Below the pieces are notes generated by a model, which did not search any database, was not told the DNA's origin, and saw only the letters and a list, made by a program, of their open reading frames with translations. Made by a program: the position numbers and the translations under genes. From IMG/VR virus record IMGVR_UViG_3300041809_001616, positions 1-30,699 of that record: DNA of 30,699 nucleotides; one strand, 5' to 3'. Below are positions 1 through 9,385 of the stretch, piece by piece (position 1 is the stretch's first letter; each line of letters starts with the position of its first letter). The DNA comes from a virus.

Positions 1-11
1 GCAATCATTCA

Positions 12-42
12 GCCCCGGCATGAAGTTCATTCATGCCGGGGC
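12..42 (+). terminator. Strong hairpin, likely terminator
   Basis: A perfect 13-bp inverted repeat (GCCCCGGCATGAA paired with its complement) encloses the 5-nt loop GTTCA. On the plus strand it is followed by a modestly T-rich run (GTTGTTTCTC). This fits a rho-independent terminator for a gene entering from the left. The T-run is interrupted, so efficiency is uncertain. Confidence 0.6.
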
Positions 43-97
43 GTTGTTTCTCATTCAATCATGCGCAGACCGCACACGGCACGCATGATTGCCGGTG

Positions 98-196
98 TTA
101 GCGCATCTCTCCAATTGGTATCAAGTCAATCCTCTTGTCGATAGCCATAGCCAATACCTGCAAGAATTTGTAGCACCGGCCTTCTAAGCGCGTGCT
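98..196 (-). pseudogene. Short coding remnant, 32 codons
   Basis: The minus-strand frame between an in-frame TAG (197-199) and a TAA (98-100) reads like real protein and ends in DKRIDLIPIGEMR. The same frame continues upstream of the TAG with plausible coding text, and no good start codon with a ribosome binding site is seen. It may be the decayed end of a longer gene, or a small gene with a rare start. I do not recognise the family. Confidence 0.25.
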
Positions 197-297
197 CTAA
201 CCGTTTTCAGCCGGTGCCCTAAATTCCCAGCGCAGAATCTCTCTTCAATTGTGCTTTGTGAAAGCTTCCCCAATTTACCTTATATTTTTCAGCATCC

Positions 298-313
298 TGT
301 GACAGCCGTCACA
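298..313. promoter_or_regulatory. Perfect palindrome TGTGA-N6-TCACA
   Basis: TGTGACAGCCGTCACA is a perfect inverted repeat matching the consensus spacing of CRP/FNR-family operators (TGTGA, six bases, TCACA). It lies between the stop of the ribbon-helix-helix gene (387) and the remnant at 98-196. A TATAAG hexamer lies just beyond it in the minus-strand direction. A single palindrome can occur by chance and no regulator of this family is encoded in the window. Confidence 0.3.
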
Positions 314-386
314 GTGCTTCGATGGGCACGGTGGAAATCTGGTCTGTAATTGGACGATTACCCCGGAATCTACGCAAAGGCCCTGT

Positions 387-611
387 TTACTGTCTTGATT
401 CCGTTTCCGCCCCGGCTCCCGTTTTCTTGCTGCGGTCCCCGCTGATGTTCTCCCATTCCGCCACTCTGGAAATGCAATAGCGGATGGTATTGCTCCTGTC
501 CAGGCCCAGCTTCACCTCCAGCTTTTTCAGCGTCTTCTCCAGAGGGGTGTTCAAACCGACGTAATACTTTCTCAGCGCCATAATAGAAAGCTTATCGGCC
601 TGAATACACAT
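387..611 (-). CDS. Ribbon-helix-helix (CopG/Arc-like) DNA-binding protein
   Basis: This 74-residue protein fits a ribbon-helix-helix dimer that binds DNA through a beta strand. A candidate strand (residues about 14-21, KYYVGLNT) is followed by helix A (about 22-36) and a GLDRS turn into helix B (about 39-53, SNTIRYCISRVAEW). The charged tail is probably disordered. It is transcribed away from the integrase, and three related 8-bp motifs lie directly upstream (615-641), suggesting autoregulation and perhaps control of the integrase. The start is uncertain: ATG at 611 or ATG at 581 (MALRKYY), neither with a strong ribosome binding site. Family assignment rests on pattern only. Confidence 0.6.
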   Translation of the reverse strand: MCIQADKLSIMALRKYYVGLNTPLEKTLKKLEVKLGLDRSNTIRYCISRVAEWENISGDRSKKTGAGAETESRQ

Positions 612-614
612 CTC

Positions 615-641
615 TTAGACATACTTTAGGCATCTAAGCAT
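615..641. promoter_or_regulatory. Three related 8-bp motifs, candidate operator
   Basis: TTAGACAT (615-622), TTAGGCAT (626-633) and CTAAGCAT (634-641) are near-identical direct repeats at 11- and 8-bp spacing. They lie in the divergent region between the ribbon-helix-helix gene and the integrase, touching the start of the former. Ribbon-helix-helix repressors usually bind tandem short half-sites, so this is the natural place for their operator. Confidence 0.4.
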
Positions 642-721
642 GCCTGATGCACGTTCGATCGACCGCAATCGGCCATCTTTTCGGTGACAGGCATCACCCC
701 TGAAAGCGAGGTTCAACGCGC

Positions 722-1960
722 ATGATCGACCTACCAAATCAACTAAAGGACGGCTTCGAGCTCGATTTCGACAGCCTAGTCGACGGCCCGGAAGAAGCAA
801 CTATGGGAAAGCTTGCGCTTGTTCCTGGGTTCATTAATCCATTTTCGCTCGACCTCAAACTCGATCATACCCGCGACCATTTCGAGTGCCCCGCCTGCCG
901 CCAGGCCAATAAGGCCGTACAACTGACCGGCGCCGAACTCGCAGCCATGCCCTTCGACGAAGCCAAAGCTGCCTGGTGTCTGCTGCGCCGCCAGCAGGCG
1001 GGGCTGCGCCAGCGCACCCACGAAGCCACGCTCGGATACCTGAACGCGATGGGCAGATTCTTCGGCCGCATGCGCCTTTGCGACATCACGCCAGGCCAGG
1101 TGCGCTCCTATCAGATCGCGCGCAGCCGCAACGTGCTGCGCATCGAGGGCGCGGAAACTCATCCCTGGGATGAGCCCGTCTCCAACTCCTACATCAATCA
1201 CGAGATCGCCACCCTCGGAAAGATGATGAAATTCGCCGCGCTCTGGCACCGCATCAAGCCCTATTACTCGGCACTGCCGGTGCGGCGCTGGAGCCCGCGC
1301 GAGGTGCTCACCATCGACCAGGAAGAACGATTCTTCCGCGAGCTACCCAAGCATCCAGAGGCCGCGCTGGCTTACTGGGTGGCCGCCATTACCAACAACA
1401 CCACCGCCAGCGGCATGGAGCTGCGCGGACTGAGGCTGAAGCACATCTTTCTGCGCGGCCAGGAAGACTCGGAGATCTATATCCCCGAGGACGCCGTCAA
1501 GAATGATTCGCGGCCGCGCAAGCTCGCCCTCAACACCCTGGCCCGCTGGGCCGTTGCGCAATGCTTCAAGCGCGCGCTGCGCTTGGGCGCGACCGATCCA
1601 GACCACTACCTGTTCCCCTTCCGGATCAAACGCAACCTCTACGACCCCGCGCGTCCGGCCTCGCGCTTTTTCCTGCGCAAGAGCTGGTCCAAGCTGCGCG
1701 CGGCTACCGGCTTCGTTAACCTCAAACCCCACGATCTGCGCCATCAGTGCATCACTTCGATGCTGGAAAACGGCGTCAATCCAGAGACGGTGATCGCCAT
1801 CGCCGGCCACGTCGGCCGCAAAATGCTCGAGTACTACAGCCACCATCGCCGCCAGGTGAAATACGCCGCCGTGATGACCCTGGAAGCCAAAAAGCCGCAG
1901 GCTCTGCGGCCGCCGCGGAGCGCAACAGCCGTCGCGACTCACCACCGCAAATCGGGCTAA
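722..1960 (+). CDS. int: Tyrosine recombinase / phage integrase
   Basis: This 412-residue protein cuts and rejoins DNA at phage and host attachment sites. The catalytic set is complete: R235 (ELRGL), K260 (AVKND), H337 and R340 (KPHDLRH), H363 (AGHVG) and nucleophile Y372 (YYSHH), nine residues after H363 as in XerD. Residues about 90-185 fit a SAM-like core-binding domain. The N-terminus carries CPACR (C56, C59), an unusual possible half zinc site. Length is typical. The ATG at 722 has a weak GAGG upstream; a second start at 803 (MGKLALVPG) has a GGAAGAAG sequence before it and is a fair alternative. It faces the late operon and stops six bases before an 81-bp direct repeat. Confidence 0.95.
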   Translation: MIDLPNQLKDGFELDFDSLVDGPEEATMGKLALVPGFINPFSLDLKLDHTRDHFECPACRQANKAVQLTGAELAAMPFDEAKAAWCLLRRQQAGLRQRTHEATLGYLNAMGRFFGRMRLCDITPGQVRSYQIARSRNVLRIEGAETHPWDEPVSNSYINHEIATLGKMMKFAALWHRIKPYYSALPVRRWSPREVLTIDQEERFFRELPKHPEAALAYWVAAITNNTTASGMELRGLRLKHIFLRGQEDSEIYIPEDAVKNDSRPRKLALNTLARWAVAQCFKRALRLGATDPDHYLFPFRIKRNLYDPARPASRFFLRKSWSKLRAATGFVNLKPHDLRHQCITSMLENGVNPETVIAIAGHVGRKMLEYYSHHRRQVKYAAVMTLEAKKPQALRPPRSATAVATHHRKSG

Positions 1961-1966
1961 CATGCC

Positions 1967-2047
1967 GGCGCGCTAGAAAAGCCGTCCCAATCCCCCGGCC
2001 TCTATACTGCTCAGCCGCGCGAGAGTATGTTTGCCGCCGCGCGCGTC
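1967..2047. repeat. 81-bp direct repeat, copy 1
   Basis: This segment matches 2277-2357 without gaps, with 7 mismatches in 81 (91% identical). The block 1998-2020 is fully identical. Read on the minus strand it encodes RGGKHTLARLSSIEAG..GRLF and a stop, the same C-terminus as the 93-residue gene at 2283-2564, so it is a truncated second copy of that gene's 3' end. It begins six bases after the integrase stop, where attP often lies. Confidence 0.85.
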
Positions 2048-2064
2048 CGGTGTAACATGATCCC

Positions 2065-2286
2065 ATGATCGCGACTGAGCCAAGAACCGCGGAAGAATCC
2101 GCCAGCCTCGCCCTCCATGCCACCCACCGGTGGGCTGATGTCACCACTTACTCGAGTAAAAGGCGTACCCTTCTTTGCCTGGATTGCGGCAGCGAGTTTG
2201 CCGCCGGACCTGTCGCGGAAGCCTTCAGCGAGCCGATCGAGAGCGATGCGTTCTTCGCAGAGAAACACGCAGCGCTGGCGCGCTAG
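2065..2286 (+). CDS. Small hypothetical protein with CxxCG motif
   Basis: This 73-residue protein is of no recognised family. It has HRW near the middle and LLCLDCGSEF, which looks like half of a zinc ribbon. It lies between the two copies of the 81-bp repeat, and its stop codon shares the bases CTAG (2283-2286) with the stop of the opposing minus-strand gene. Upstream is ATGATCCCATGATCG, so two start codons are close together and there is no clear ribosome binding site. The text looks coding, but expression is unproven. The repeat-gene-repeat layout suggests a small cassette gained next to the integrase. Confidence 0.5.
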   Translation: MIATEPRTAEESASLALHATHRWADVTTYSSKRRTLLCLDCGSEFAAGPVAEAFSEPIESDAFFAEKHAALAR

Positions 2287-2357
2287 AACAGCCGTCCCGA
2301 CCGCCCAGCCTCTATACTGCTCAGCCGCGCCAGGGTATGTTTGCCGCCGCGCGCGTC
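2277..2357. repeat. 81-bp direct repeat, copy 2
   Basis: Partner of 1967-2047 at a constant offset of 310 bp. This copy contains the last 25 codons of the intact 93-residue minus-strand gene and the last ten bases of the plus-strand 73-residue gene. The repeat therefore spans a convergent gene junction. Confidence 0.85.
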
Positions 2358-2564
2358 TTCGGTGATGACATATTTGTGCCGCCCCTTGGGCATCCACACA
2401 AGCGAGCCCGGCGCGCCCGGCCGCACCGCTGCGCTCTCCGCATCGCGCTCGATCAGCCCACGCAAATACCCCAGCTGCTCGGGCGTCAGACGGCGGATAT
2501 TGGCATCCATCCCCCGCGACGCCGGCCGCGCAAAAATCGAGTCAATCAGATCGAATGCTGTCAT
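2283..2564 (-). CDS. Hypothetical protein, last gene of the late operon
   Basis: This 93-residue protein is of no recognised family. Residues 26-45 (LTPEQLGYLRGLIERDAESA) form a likely amphipathic helix. The C-terminal half is basic and reads as a small beta/alpha unit (WMPKGRHKYVITEDARGGKH). It follows the 92-residue gene by nine bases, consistent with cotranscription. Its 3' end is duplicated at 1967-2047. It is probably a phage accessory gene at the distal end of the tail-fibre group. Confidence 0.6.
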   Translation of the reverse strand: MTAFDLIDSIFARPASRGMDANIRRLTPEQLGYLRGLIERDAESAAVRPGAPGSLVWMPKGRHKYVITEDARGGKHTLARLSSIEAGRSGRLF

Positions 2565-2573
2565 GGGGGTTGC

Positions 2574-2852
2574 CTAATCGCTGGGAGGCGGCGGGGGTGT
2601 GGGGCCGGTCCAGCTTGGCGCGGCGGCCAGAAACGCCGCGCGCGATGCCGCGATCTGCGCAGCCTGAGCCGCTTGCGCCGTTTCCACCGTCCAAGGGACG
2701 ATGTTGCCATTGCCATCGGTCTGCGCGGGCAGTGGAAAGTCAGTGTCGTTGACAGCCAGGCTGGGAAGGCATTGAATGCCGGTTGTATCAAAATCGACAT
2801 GCAGCAACGCGCTTCCGTCAGGATTTGAAGTTAAAGAGTATGTGTCTGCCAT
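2574..2852 (-). CDS. Small tail-fibre-associated hypothetical protein
   Basis: This 92-residue protein starts nine bases after the tail-fibre stop, with a purine-rich AAGGGGG before the ATG. It has an N-terminal beta-like half, an alanine/glutamine-rich helix (about 57-78) and a proline-rich tail (TPPPPPSD). Proteins of this kind often follow tail fibres as chaperones or fibre subunits, but no family is recognised, so the role is inferred from position only. Confidence 0.6.
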   Translation of the reverse strand: MADTYSLTSNPDGSALLHVDFDTTGIQCLPSLAVNDTDFPLPAQTDGNGNIVPWTVETAQAAQAAQIAASRAAFLAAAPSWTGPTPPPPPSD

Positions 2853-2861
2853 GCGTCCCCC

Positions 2862-4982
2862 TTACCAGTTTTGGAATTCGGCATACCAGCCGTAAAGGCC
2901 GTCGCCGCCGTTGCCTGAAAGAGTGTATGTCGTAGCGGCCGAATAGCCGCTGCTGGTTCCCGGCGTGACGGTGCATGACGCCAATGCGCCGCTGCTCCAT
3001 GTGGGATTCATCACTGCTGTTCCGGCCGTGCCGCCGCCGCCCAGAAAGTCCCAGGTGATGCCAGCCCCTGTTCCGCATCCCGCGCCCGCTTGGACCACCG
3101 TGCAGGTGCCGCTGAAGGCGCCGCTTGAAACGCCGAGTGTGGCCTTGGGTGGCGATGTGCAGCTACCACCAACTGCCACCACATCAGGCACTGTGTTGAG
3201 CCCGCCTGGACCACCGGCAACATAGACATTGGGCCACTGAGTTACGGGGGCTTGAGAAGAAAGGATAACTACGCCGCCACCGCCGCCCGGTCCCGCGCCG
3301 GTACTGTTTGCAGCCGACGGAGCGCCATAACCTCCGCTGGAATCTATCGTGCCGACGTGCGTCCCATCATATGTAATGCTGCCGCAAATCAACGCGACAT
3401 GGTTTGCACCGGTGCCGCCCAGTCCACCGGAGTTAGCCCCTTGAGGACCATAGGCTCCGGTGAACCATTGAAAATCCTGACCGCCGCCACTCATCAACGC
3501 AGCGCGTTGAATACTCTGGTACGAACATTGACCATTTCCGCAACTGCCAGATATACCATTGCTACCGTTGCCACCATTTGCCGCGCCAGCAGCGCCGCCC
3601 GTGTAACTCGGCCAATTGTTTCCGTTGCCCGAGTGTGCAGCGACCGTATAACTCGTAGCTCCGGCTGTTGCTGCTGATGTGCCTCCGCCTGGACCTCCCG
3701 ACGATCCGCCGTAGAAACCTGTCTGGCTGGAGGATGCTGTTCCCAGCGTGCCCGCCTCAATCAGCCCTGAAATGTTGCACGCTCCTAAAACGTGACCAGT
3801 GAGGCCAACAGCGTAACTAGCACTCGCCACATTCAGCGTCGTGCCGAACGGCACCGTTAGGGCGGTCCAGTTGAAGTCTCCAGTCAGCGTCAGAGTGGAT
3901 GCGCTCGAACCGTTGCACATCGTACCGACAATGCAAGAACCATCAGCGCCGTTGCCAAGATATTGAAGCAACGGTGGGACAGCGACGCTGACTCGACTGG
4001 CGTCAGTGGGGTGTACGTGATCGGCGCGCGCATAGGCAGTGCTGACTCCGGCGGCCGCCGTGCCATCCATTGCGGGCGCAGCACTCGATGCGGCAGGGAT
4101 GGCGGCTTGCGCGGCCGCAGCCGACGCCCTGGCCGTTGCGTCATCGGCTGAGCCCGAGAGCGCGCTCGAGGCGTTTGTGGAGGCGGTGTTGGCCGTGGTT
4201 TGCGCCGCCGCGGCCGATGAACGCGCCGTGGCGTCATTTGCAGAGCCAGAGAGCGCCGTTGCATTGGAAAGTTCAGCCGTTTCGGCGCGCGTGATCTCTG
4301 CGGCCAGGCTGGTCTGCGCGGCCGCGCCCAAATTAGTGAGCGCCGCAGACGGGCTGGGCACATCGGCCAGCTCATTGGCAGGATTGAGCGGCACATAGCC
4401 CAGCGGAGCCTGGTAATTGACGCCCGCTTGCGCCACCGCCACGTTTGTTCCGTTGCCCATCAGCAGCCCGGTCAACGGCGTCGACGTGGATGTGTTAAGA
4501 AGATTCGGCCCAGCCACAACCAAAGCCCCCGGCGTTCCCGGCGGCACATAGTTATCGAGGCTGCATGTGGTCACTCCGCCAGTCACCGTGCACCAGCTGG
4601 CGTTATAGGCTGGCTGCACGCACGTATCGAGCGCCCAGGAGTTTCCGCTATTGCTGTCGTGCACCACGTCCGCATAGCAAAATCCCGAGGGGTTGGCCTG
4701 CGTCACGTCGGCCAGTTTGCAGGTCCCCACAGTCGCGCCGCCCACGATCTGGCAGGTAATCGGCGATGGCAGGCCACGGCCGCCGCCGGCCAAATGCGGA
4801 GCTGCCGACACAAACGCTGAATAGAGGGGCGTGAAGGTGATGGTCCCCTTGGCGAGTTTATTGCCGCTCAGGTCAGCGATATTGGCGGCGGTGATCAGCG
4901 CGTACTGCGACTGCGCGGCGACGGGCTTGGCAGATACCAAGAGCGTCGCGATCGCGACGATCAAACAGAAAAGCTTGCGCAT
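2862..4982 (-). CDS. Tail fibre-like protein with a signal peptide
   Basis: This 706-residue protein starts at ATG 4982, chosen because AAGGAG lies five bases upstream; the frame is open to 5066. Residues 1-23 are a textbook Sec signal peptide (basic MRK, hydrophobic core, PVAA then QS). Residues 24-200 are beta-rich with several cysteine pairs. Residues 205-300 hold an Ala/Thr/Ser coiled-coil-like stalk with a repeated ALSGSA-DATAR unit (244-262 and 274-292). DHVHPTDASR (321-330) is a motif common in phage tail fibres. The rest is glycine-rich. Order and motifs indicate host-recognition fibre. The signal peptide is odd for a cytoplasm-assembled virion part. Confidence 0.8.
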   Translation of the reverse strand: MRKLFCLIVAIATLLVSAKPVAAQSQYALITAANIADLSGNKLAKGTITFTPLYSAFVSAAPHLAGGGRGLPSPITCQIVGGATVGTCKLADVTQANPSGFCYADVVHDSNSGNSWALDTCVQPAYNASWCTVTGGVTTCSLDNYVPPGTPGALVVAGPNLLNTSTSTPLTGLLMGNGTNVAVAQAGVNYQAPLGYVPLNPANELADVPSPSAALTNLGAAAQTSLAAEITRAETAELSNATALSGSANDATARSSAAAAQTTANTASTNASSALSGSADDATARASAAAAQAAIPAASSAAPAMDGTAAAGVSTAYARADHVHPTDASRVSVAVPPLLQYLGNGADGSCIVGTMCNGSSASTLTLTGDFNWTALTVPFGTTLNVASASYAVGLTGHVLGACNISGLIEAGTLGTASSSQTGFYGGSSGGPGGGTSAATAGATSYTVAAHSGNGNNWPSYTGGAAGAANGGNGSNGISGSCGNGQCSYQSIQRAALMSGGGQDFQWFTGAYGPQGANSGGLGGTGANHVALICGSITYDGTHVGTIDSSGGYGAPSAANSTGAGPGGGGGVVILSSQAPVTQWPNVYVAGGPGGLNTVPDVVAVGGSCTSPPKATLGVSSGAFSGTCTVVQAGAGCGTGAGITWDFLGGGGTAGTAVMNPTWSSGALASCTVTPGTSSGYSAATTYTLSGNGGDGLYGWYAEFQNW

Positions 4983-5058
4983 GGAGACTCCTTGCATTGG
5001 CTGAGGCAAATTATTTGTGAGAGTGAGCGCTAAGAGAAGTTCCGGAAGAAGGAATCTC

Positions 5059-8000
5059 CTAATCAATTTTCTGCATCAAGAATCCGGATACCACGCCCAC
5101 CCCCGATGAGGTGTAATTCAGATAAAACGCATCACCGCTGGCCGCCTGCATCCAAAATGTGATCGTGTGCGCGGTGCCGCCCGCGCTGCCGGTGAGCCCC
5201 GTTATCGTAAAAACCGGGGAAAGACTCACGGCCTGATTCTTCACTCCGGGCCACAGCGGCACGCCCTGTTTTGGCACTCCGTCCACATAGACCGAGACCT
5301 CAACGGGATCGCCCGCGGTGCCTAGATATTGATCGATAAGCAACGTGCCGTAGAAGTTGTAGACCTCAGCGCTCGACTTGACGGTGACATTGAACGATAG
5401 TCCCGTTATTTGGATGGCTGCGCCCGACGTTCCCGTATCACATCTCGCGCTCGATGAGGCGAAGACGCTTGTCACATGGTTGAGCGTTTTATCGGAGCCC
5501 GCCTCGCTGGGTTCCAGCGTATCCAACGTCGCGCCGCTGTCATTGAAGGTGAAGATGGGTCCCGCGGTGCCACCGATGGTCAACAAGGGGCGCGGTTTGC
5601 CAATGGGATGCGGAGGCGAGCTGCCTAGCTGCAAGCCCAGGAATTCCTCATCGTTAAGCCACGCCGAGGTGGTTCCGTTGGCCATAACCGAACGGATGCG
5701 CACCGCGATCCACGAATACGTCCCAGGATTGTCGATATACACAAAGGTCGCAGCCCCAGACACCATGGCCAGCTCAACCCAGTTCGTCGGATAATAACTC
5801 ACGCCTGCACACACAATGGCCGGCGGCCTGGTGGGCCGAATTGGCGTGACGACGCCGGTGTTATCGAAAAAGCAGTACTGCACCTGGATGGAACCGCGCA
5901 CCGTGATACGCGCATCGACCGGCGCGTCCCAAGTGGCCAGCACACGGTTGACGCTCGCTCCATTGGACAGAATCAGCGCGGTGGCCGCGTCGTCCGCCAG
6001 CCAGAGCGCGGTGGGCGCGGCGGGCGTGGCGCTGATACTGCTTGGTACGGCAGCCACGTCGTAGGGACTCAGCTCCTCATAAGCCGACCATTCATACACC
6101 GTGGGGTCAGTCTCGATCACGCTGGCCACAATCGAGATCGCCGGCGCCGCGTCGTCACCCTGCTCATTTTTCTGCGGCTCGCAAACAAAGTCCAATCTCT
6201 CCATTTCCAGATTCTTGTTCAGCCAGCCCATGGCCGGAAAGCTGAAGGTCATCACGTCTGTCGGCTGCATCTGCCAGGCGCCCAGTCTCATCGGGAAACT
6301 GCCCGAGCCTTGCTGCCGGTTGCGCAGCAGCATGATCTTGGCCACGCGCTGCGCTTGCGAAATAGAGATGACGCCGTGATGCGCAATTTCCTTGGGCAGC
6401 ACAATGCCGCCGTCGGCCGCCAGATACAGGTTTGACCCATAGCCGTGCAGCGCATCCATGGCATATTGCGGAAAATTGGTTGGCTGCCAGGCAAAGGGCC
6501 ACACGTTGTCATCGGTCCCGTAATACCAGCCGTTGCTGTCATACAGGTTGCCTGCGCAGTTATACGGGTAGTTAGGTGCAATGTAGGTTCCGTTGACGCA
6601 GTTAAACAAATCCTTGAAGCTTCGGTACGGCTCCCACTGCGGCGCGCCCAGCAGCGCCGAGTCGTCAAAGCTAAAGCTCGGTCCCTGCCAGTACGCGGGC
6701 CACAGATAATGCTCCCCGCCAATGTAGCTGATGCGCCCCGCCGCCGCCGGCAGCATCATGTTGATGGCGTCGCCGGGCGGGGTCGACGTGTCGTAATGGA
6801 TGTGCAGCGCAAACTGCGATTCGACGCCGGCCGCGCATGCCAACTGCTCGTCGCAGACGTTGGCCGCGGCAATCAACTGCGCCTGGTTCACCTGGTCACC
6901 CAGCCCCCACACCGGATCGGTGACGGCGTCGGCTGTTACCAGCGCCCAGTTCGAGCTGTAGCCGGTCTTGCCCGTGCGCGGATCGGCGATGTTGTTCTTG
7001 CCGGTGATGGTGAGGCGGATCTCCGGCGCTGAGGGAAAGTTTACCGAGTCATAGCCCACGTTGAGGTAGATATACGCGCAGCCGCCCACCCACGGGCCGC
7101 CCACCACAGGCGACGCCGCAATGTTCACCGTGGGAGCGGTAAAGTATCCCGATCCGCCGTTGGTCAACGTGATCGAGGTGACGCGCCCTCCGCTCACGGT
7201 GGCCACCGCGACAGCCCCTGTGCCGCCGCCTCCGGAGAAGGTGACGGCGGGGGCGGTGGTATAACCGCTGCCGCCGTTCGTCACCTGGATCGACGTGATT
7301 GGTCCGCCCATGCCCGTAACTTGCGCTACGGCCACCGCATTTGCGCCGCTGCCGGCCCACGCTGGATCGTAGTCGAGCAGGCTTTGCATCACGTCGCCCG
7401 GCAGCTGGTCCCCGAAGCGCGCCTCACAGTAGACCTTGCCGGAAAAATTGTAGTGAGGGCCGCCGGGCCCGATGCCGTATCCCGATCCGTAGCCCGGCTG
7501 CGATGGGTCCTGCTGGTCGGCCGCGGCAATGCCGCCGAACGTGTAGGCGCCCTGGATGTCGATCGCGGGCTGCGAGGTATAACCCGTGCCGCCGTGGGCC
7601 ATCGTCACCGTCCACACCGGCGCTGTCGGCGTCCCGGAGTTATACGCCCAGGCCTGAGCCCCGCTGCCGCCGCCGCCAGTGATGCGCACGCGGTAGCCGT
7701 CCATCGGTTTCACGTTTGCGAAGCCGCTGCCTCCAGTGGCCGTAATGGCCGTGATGACGCCGCCGGAGATGGTGGCCGTAGCCGTCGGCGGCGTGGTCAC
7801 CGATCCGCATCCCACGTTGGCATGGAATCCCGAGGCGGATGCCGTTTGCGAAAAGAAGACCTGGCGCCCATCCAGATACAGATTCACAATGCCGTCAATC
7901 GAATGCGTTGCCAGGCAGATGACGTAGTTGTAGAGTGGCAGCCCCGACCCACCCAGGCTGACTGTGGATTCATAGATCGGCACGCCGCCGATGCGCTGCA

Positions 8001-8241
8001 TGCCATAGACGATTTGCCGGGCTCCGGCCGCCATGCGCGTGGTGATGTTCATGCCCCGGTTCGAGGTAAGCGCATTTGCAACGGCCGCCGCTTCCATCGA
8101 TACGCCGCCAGCAGACAGGCCCATCATCAGGCTCAAAAATAGCTGCGGCCCGATCGCAAATGCTATTGCGTCCATGCCCGGCAAAAACGCCATTGCGGCG
8201 GCGCCGGCCAACATTGCTACACCCACAATAGCCTTAGACAT
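5059..8241 (-). CDS. Tail tip / host specificity protein, J-like
   Basis: This 1060-residue protein should form the central tail tip that contacts the host and begins DNA delivery. The hydrophobic N-terminus (5-45) is followed by [19 protein letters not shown], typical of the J/host-specificity family. Two regions (about 150-230 and 295-375) hold repeats around [20 protein letters not shown]. Later parts read as fibronectin-like beta domains ([19 protein letters not shown]). The start overlaps the NlpC/P60-like gene by eight bases, the usual order in lambda-like and gene-transfer-agent tails (hub, peptidase, J). The glycine-rich repeats are an insertion into the usual architecture. Confidence 0.88.
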   Translation of the reverse strand: MSKAIVGVAMLAGAAAMAFLPGMDAIAFAIGPQLFLSLMMGLSAGGVSMEAAAVANALTSNRGMNITTRMAAGARQIVYGMQRIGGVPIYESTVSLGGSGLPLYNYVICLATHSIDGIVNLYLDGRQVFFSQTASASGFHANVGCGSVTTPPTATATISGGVITAITATGGSGFANVKPMDGYRVRITGGGGSGAQAWAYNSGTPTAPVWTVTMAHGGTGYTSQPAIDIQGAYTFGGIAAADQQDPSQPGYGSGYGIGPGGPHYNFSGKVYCEARFGDQLPGDVMQSLLDYDPAWAGSGANAVAVAQVTGMGGPITSIQVTNGGSGYTTAPAVTFSGGGGTGAVAVATVSGGRVTSITLTNGGSGYFTAPTVNIAASPVVGGPWVGGCAYIYLNVGYDSVNFPSAPEIRLTITGKNNIADPRTGKTGYSSNWALVTADAVTDPVWGLGDQVNQAQLIAAANVCDEQLACAAGVESQFALHIHYDTSTPPGDAINMMLPAAAGRISYIGGEHYLWPAYWQGPSFSFDDSALLGAPQWEPYRSFKDLFNCVNGTYIAPNYPYNCAGNLYDSNGWYYGTDDNVWPFAWQPTNFPQYAMDALHGYGSNLYLAADGGIVLPKEIAHHGVISISQAQRVAKIMLLRNRQQGSGSFPMRLGAWQMQPTDVMTFSFPAMGWLNKNLEMERLDFVCEPQKNEQGDDAAPAISIVASVIETDPTVYEWSAYEELSPYDVAAVPSSISATPAAPTALWLADDAATALILSNGASVNRVLATWDAPVDARITVRGSIQVQYCFFDNTGVVTPIRPTRPPAIVCAGVSYYPTNWVELAMVSGAATFVYIDNPGTYSWIAVRIRSVMANGTTSAWLNDEEFLGLQLGSSPPHPIGKPRPLLTIGGTAGPIFTFNDSGATLDTLEPSEAGSDKTLNHVTSVFASSSARCDTGTSGAAIQITGLSFNVTVKSSAEVYNFYGTLLIDQYLGTAGDPVEVSVYVDGVPKQGVPLWPGVKNQAVSLSPVFTITGLTGSAGGTAHTITFWMQAASGDAFYLNYTSSGVGVVSGFLMQKID

Positions 8242-8668
8242 GCCAAGCCCTCACAACATCGGTAACCGGCAACCGCATCAGCCCGTTTTCTCCGGCGCAA
8301 ACAATATGCCGTCCGCTCAAATGGATTAGCCCGGCGATCAGCCTTCCCGACTCCTCCAGCACGCACAGATCGCCGCGCTGCGCCATCAGCGGATATTCCC
8401 ACTCCGGCAGCGCGTGTTTGGCAGCGCACCATGCCGCCGCATCGGCTACGGTCGCGCCATTGCAAACGCTCTTGATGGCGTCCATGGCGCCGGCCTCGTC
8501 GCTATACTTGCCACGGAAATCCGCGGCAATATCAACCCCGGTCATGGCGAGTACCCCGTCGGCTGCAAACAGGGCGCAATCGTGCACGCCCCACTCAAAC
8601 GCCGTATGGGCGCGCGACAAAAGGAATTCGTGATAGGCGCGGGTGGCCCAGTGCTCGAGTCGTTGCAT
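8234..8668 (-). CDS. NlpC/P60-like tail peptidase (DUF6950-type)
   Basis: This 144-residue protein is probably a cell-wall peptidase at the tail tip. [12 protein letters not shown] carries the candidate nucleophile Cys within the HDC motif of this fold. A later His ([11 protein letters not shown]) could complete the catalytic pair. ATG 8668 is preferred over the upstream TTG because AGGAG lies six bases before it. The gene sits between the DUF2163-like and J-like genes, where gene-transfer agents and many siphoviruses carry the same enzyme. Activity is inferred. Confidence 0.75.
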   Translation of the reverse strand: MQRLEHWATRAYHEFLLSRAHTAFEWGVHDCALFAADGVLAMTGVDIAADFRGKYSDEAGAMDAIKSVCNGATVADAAAWCAAKHALPEWEYPLMAQRGDLCVLEESGRLIAGLIHLSGRHIVCAGENGLMRLPVTDVVRAWHV

Positions 8669-8679
8669 GCGCAACTCCT

Positions 8680-8711
8680 GTGAAAAAGTGAAGAAGTGAA
8701 AGAGTGAAAAA
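8680..8711. repeat. Period-8 GTGAA repeat, unpaired
   Basis: Four tandem 8-mers of the form GTGAARRA lie between the stop of the DUF2163-like gene and the ribosome binding site of the peptidase gene. This member of the intergenic repeat family lacks a complementary arm. Confidence 0.8.
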
Positions 8712-8718
8712 GCTGCCG

Positions 8719-9276
8719 CTATGCTGACCAGAGAAGCGCCTGGTCATTCAAACTCTCCACCCAGTTGAACGCCGTGTCGCCCGGGTAGTAGAGGTTCTGG
8801 TCCGCCGCGGTATACCGGCGATTGCTGGCGCGGCCGTGGTTGGCCATGCGGCTTTCCAGCGCCAGTGAAATGGTGATCTCCGAGATGCCCGGTGAGATCA
8901 CGGGCTTGTCCACGATGCCGGAGAATACCGGATACGGCGTCCCCAGCACGGCGCCCGTTGAACTAAGCAGAGCGAAGAGAATGGTCACTGGCGCGCCCAC
9001 TTGAATGTCGGTCAGGCACTCGCTCAGCAGCGTCGGATCGATGCCGCTCAGGCTGATGCTGGTCCCGTACGCCTGCACGTCGGTGCCCTCGGTAATGCGT
9101 CCCAGCTTGCCAAAACTGCCCACGCCCAGGTACGTATTGCCCCCGTAAACCAAGTTGCCGACGCCCGTCCACACATACACGGCCTCGCTCTTGAACCGGA
9201 TTGAAGCTAGAAAGGCAGGAATGATGGCATTGCTGGTAAGTGACGCCAGCATGGGAGAGCTGATGTTGCGTGGCAT
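8719..9276 (-). CDS. DUF2163-like tail hub protein
   Basis: This 185-residue protein resembles the DUF2163 family of tail hub / tip components. Recognisable parts are VYVWTGVGNLVYGGNTYLGV near the start, SISLSGIDPTLLSE in the middle, and the C-terminal RASNRRYTAADQNLYYPGD followed by a Trp-ending tail, which is characteristic. It is followed by the peptidase and J-like genes. GAGGG precedes the ATG. It should form the ring joining the distal tail protein to the tip. Confidence 0.75.
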   Translation of the reverse strand: MPRNISSPMLASLTSNAIIPAFLASIRFKSEAVYVWTGVGNLVYGGNTYLGVGSFGKLGRITEGTDVQAYGTSISLSGIDPTLLSECLTDIQVGAPVTILFALLSSTGAVLGTPYPVFSGIVDKPVISPGISEITISLALESRMANHGRASNRRYTAADQNLYYPGDTAFNWVESLNDQALLWSA

Positions 9277-9332
9277 GGATTTTCCCTCTGGAAAAACAAG
9301 TGAACGGGCGAGAAAGTGAAAGGGTGAAAAAG

Positions 9333-9379
9333 TGAATAAGTGACCAGGTGAAGCTTTCGTTCACCTGGTCACTTATTCA
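9333..9379. repeat. Perfect 20-bp inverted repeat of the GTGAA family
   Basis: Arms 9333-9352 and 9360-9379 are perfectly complementary with a 7-nt loop. Further GTGAA 8-mers continue to about 9300. It lies just after the distal tail gene stop (9386) and before the ribosome binding site of the next gene, so in mRNA it forms a very stable leader or intercistronic hairpin. There is no U-run, so it is not an ordinary terminator. Confidence 0.9.
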
Positions 9380-9385
9380 TCCGCC

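Larger units (their letters stand above)
1..386. other. Left flank without a firm gene
   Basis: This stretch has no convincing full gene. It holds a strong hairpin (12-42), a 32-codon coding remnant on the minus strand (98-196), an AT-rich segment near 270-292 and a perfect 16-bp palindrome (298-313). It may be the phage-host junction, but no second attachment-site copy is visible in the window to prove that. Confidence 0.4.
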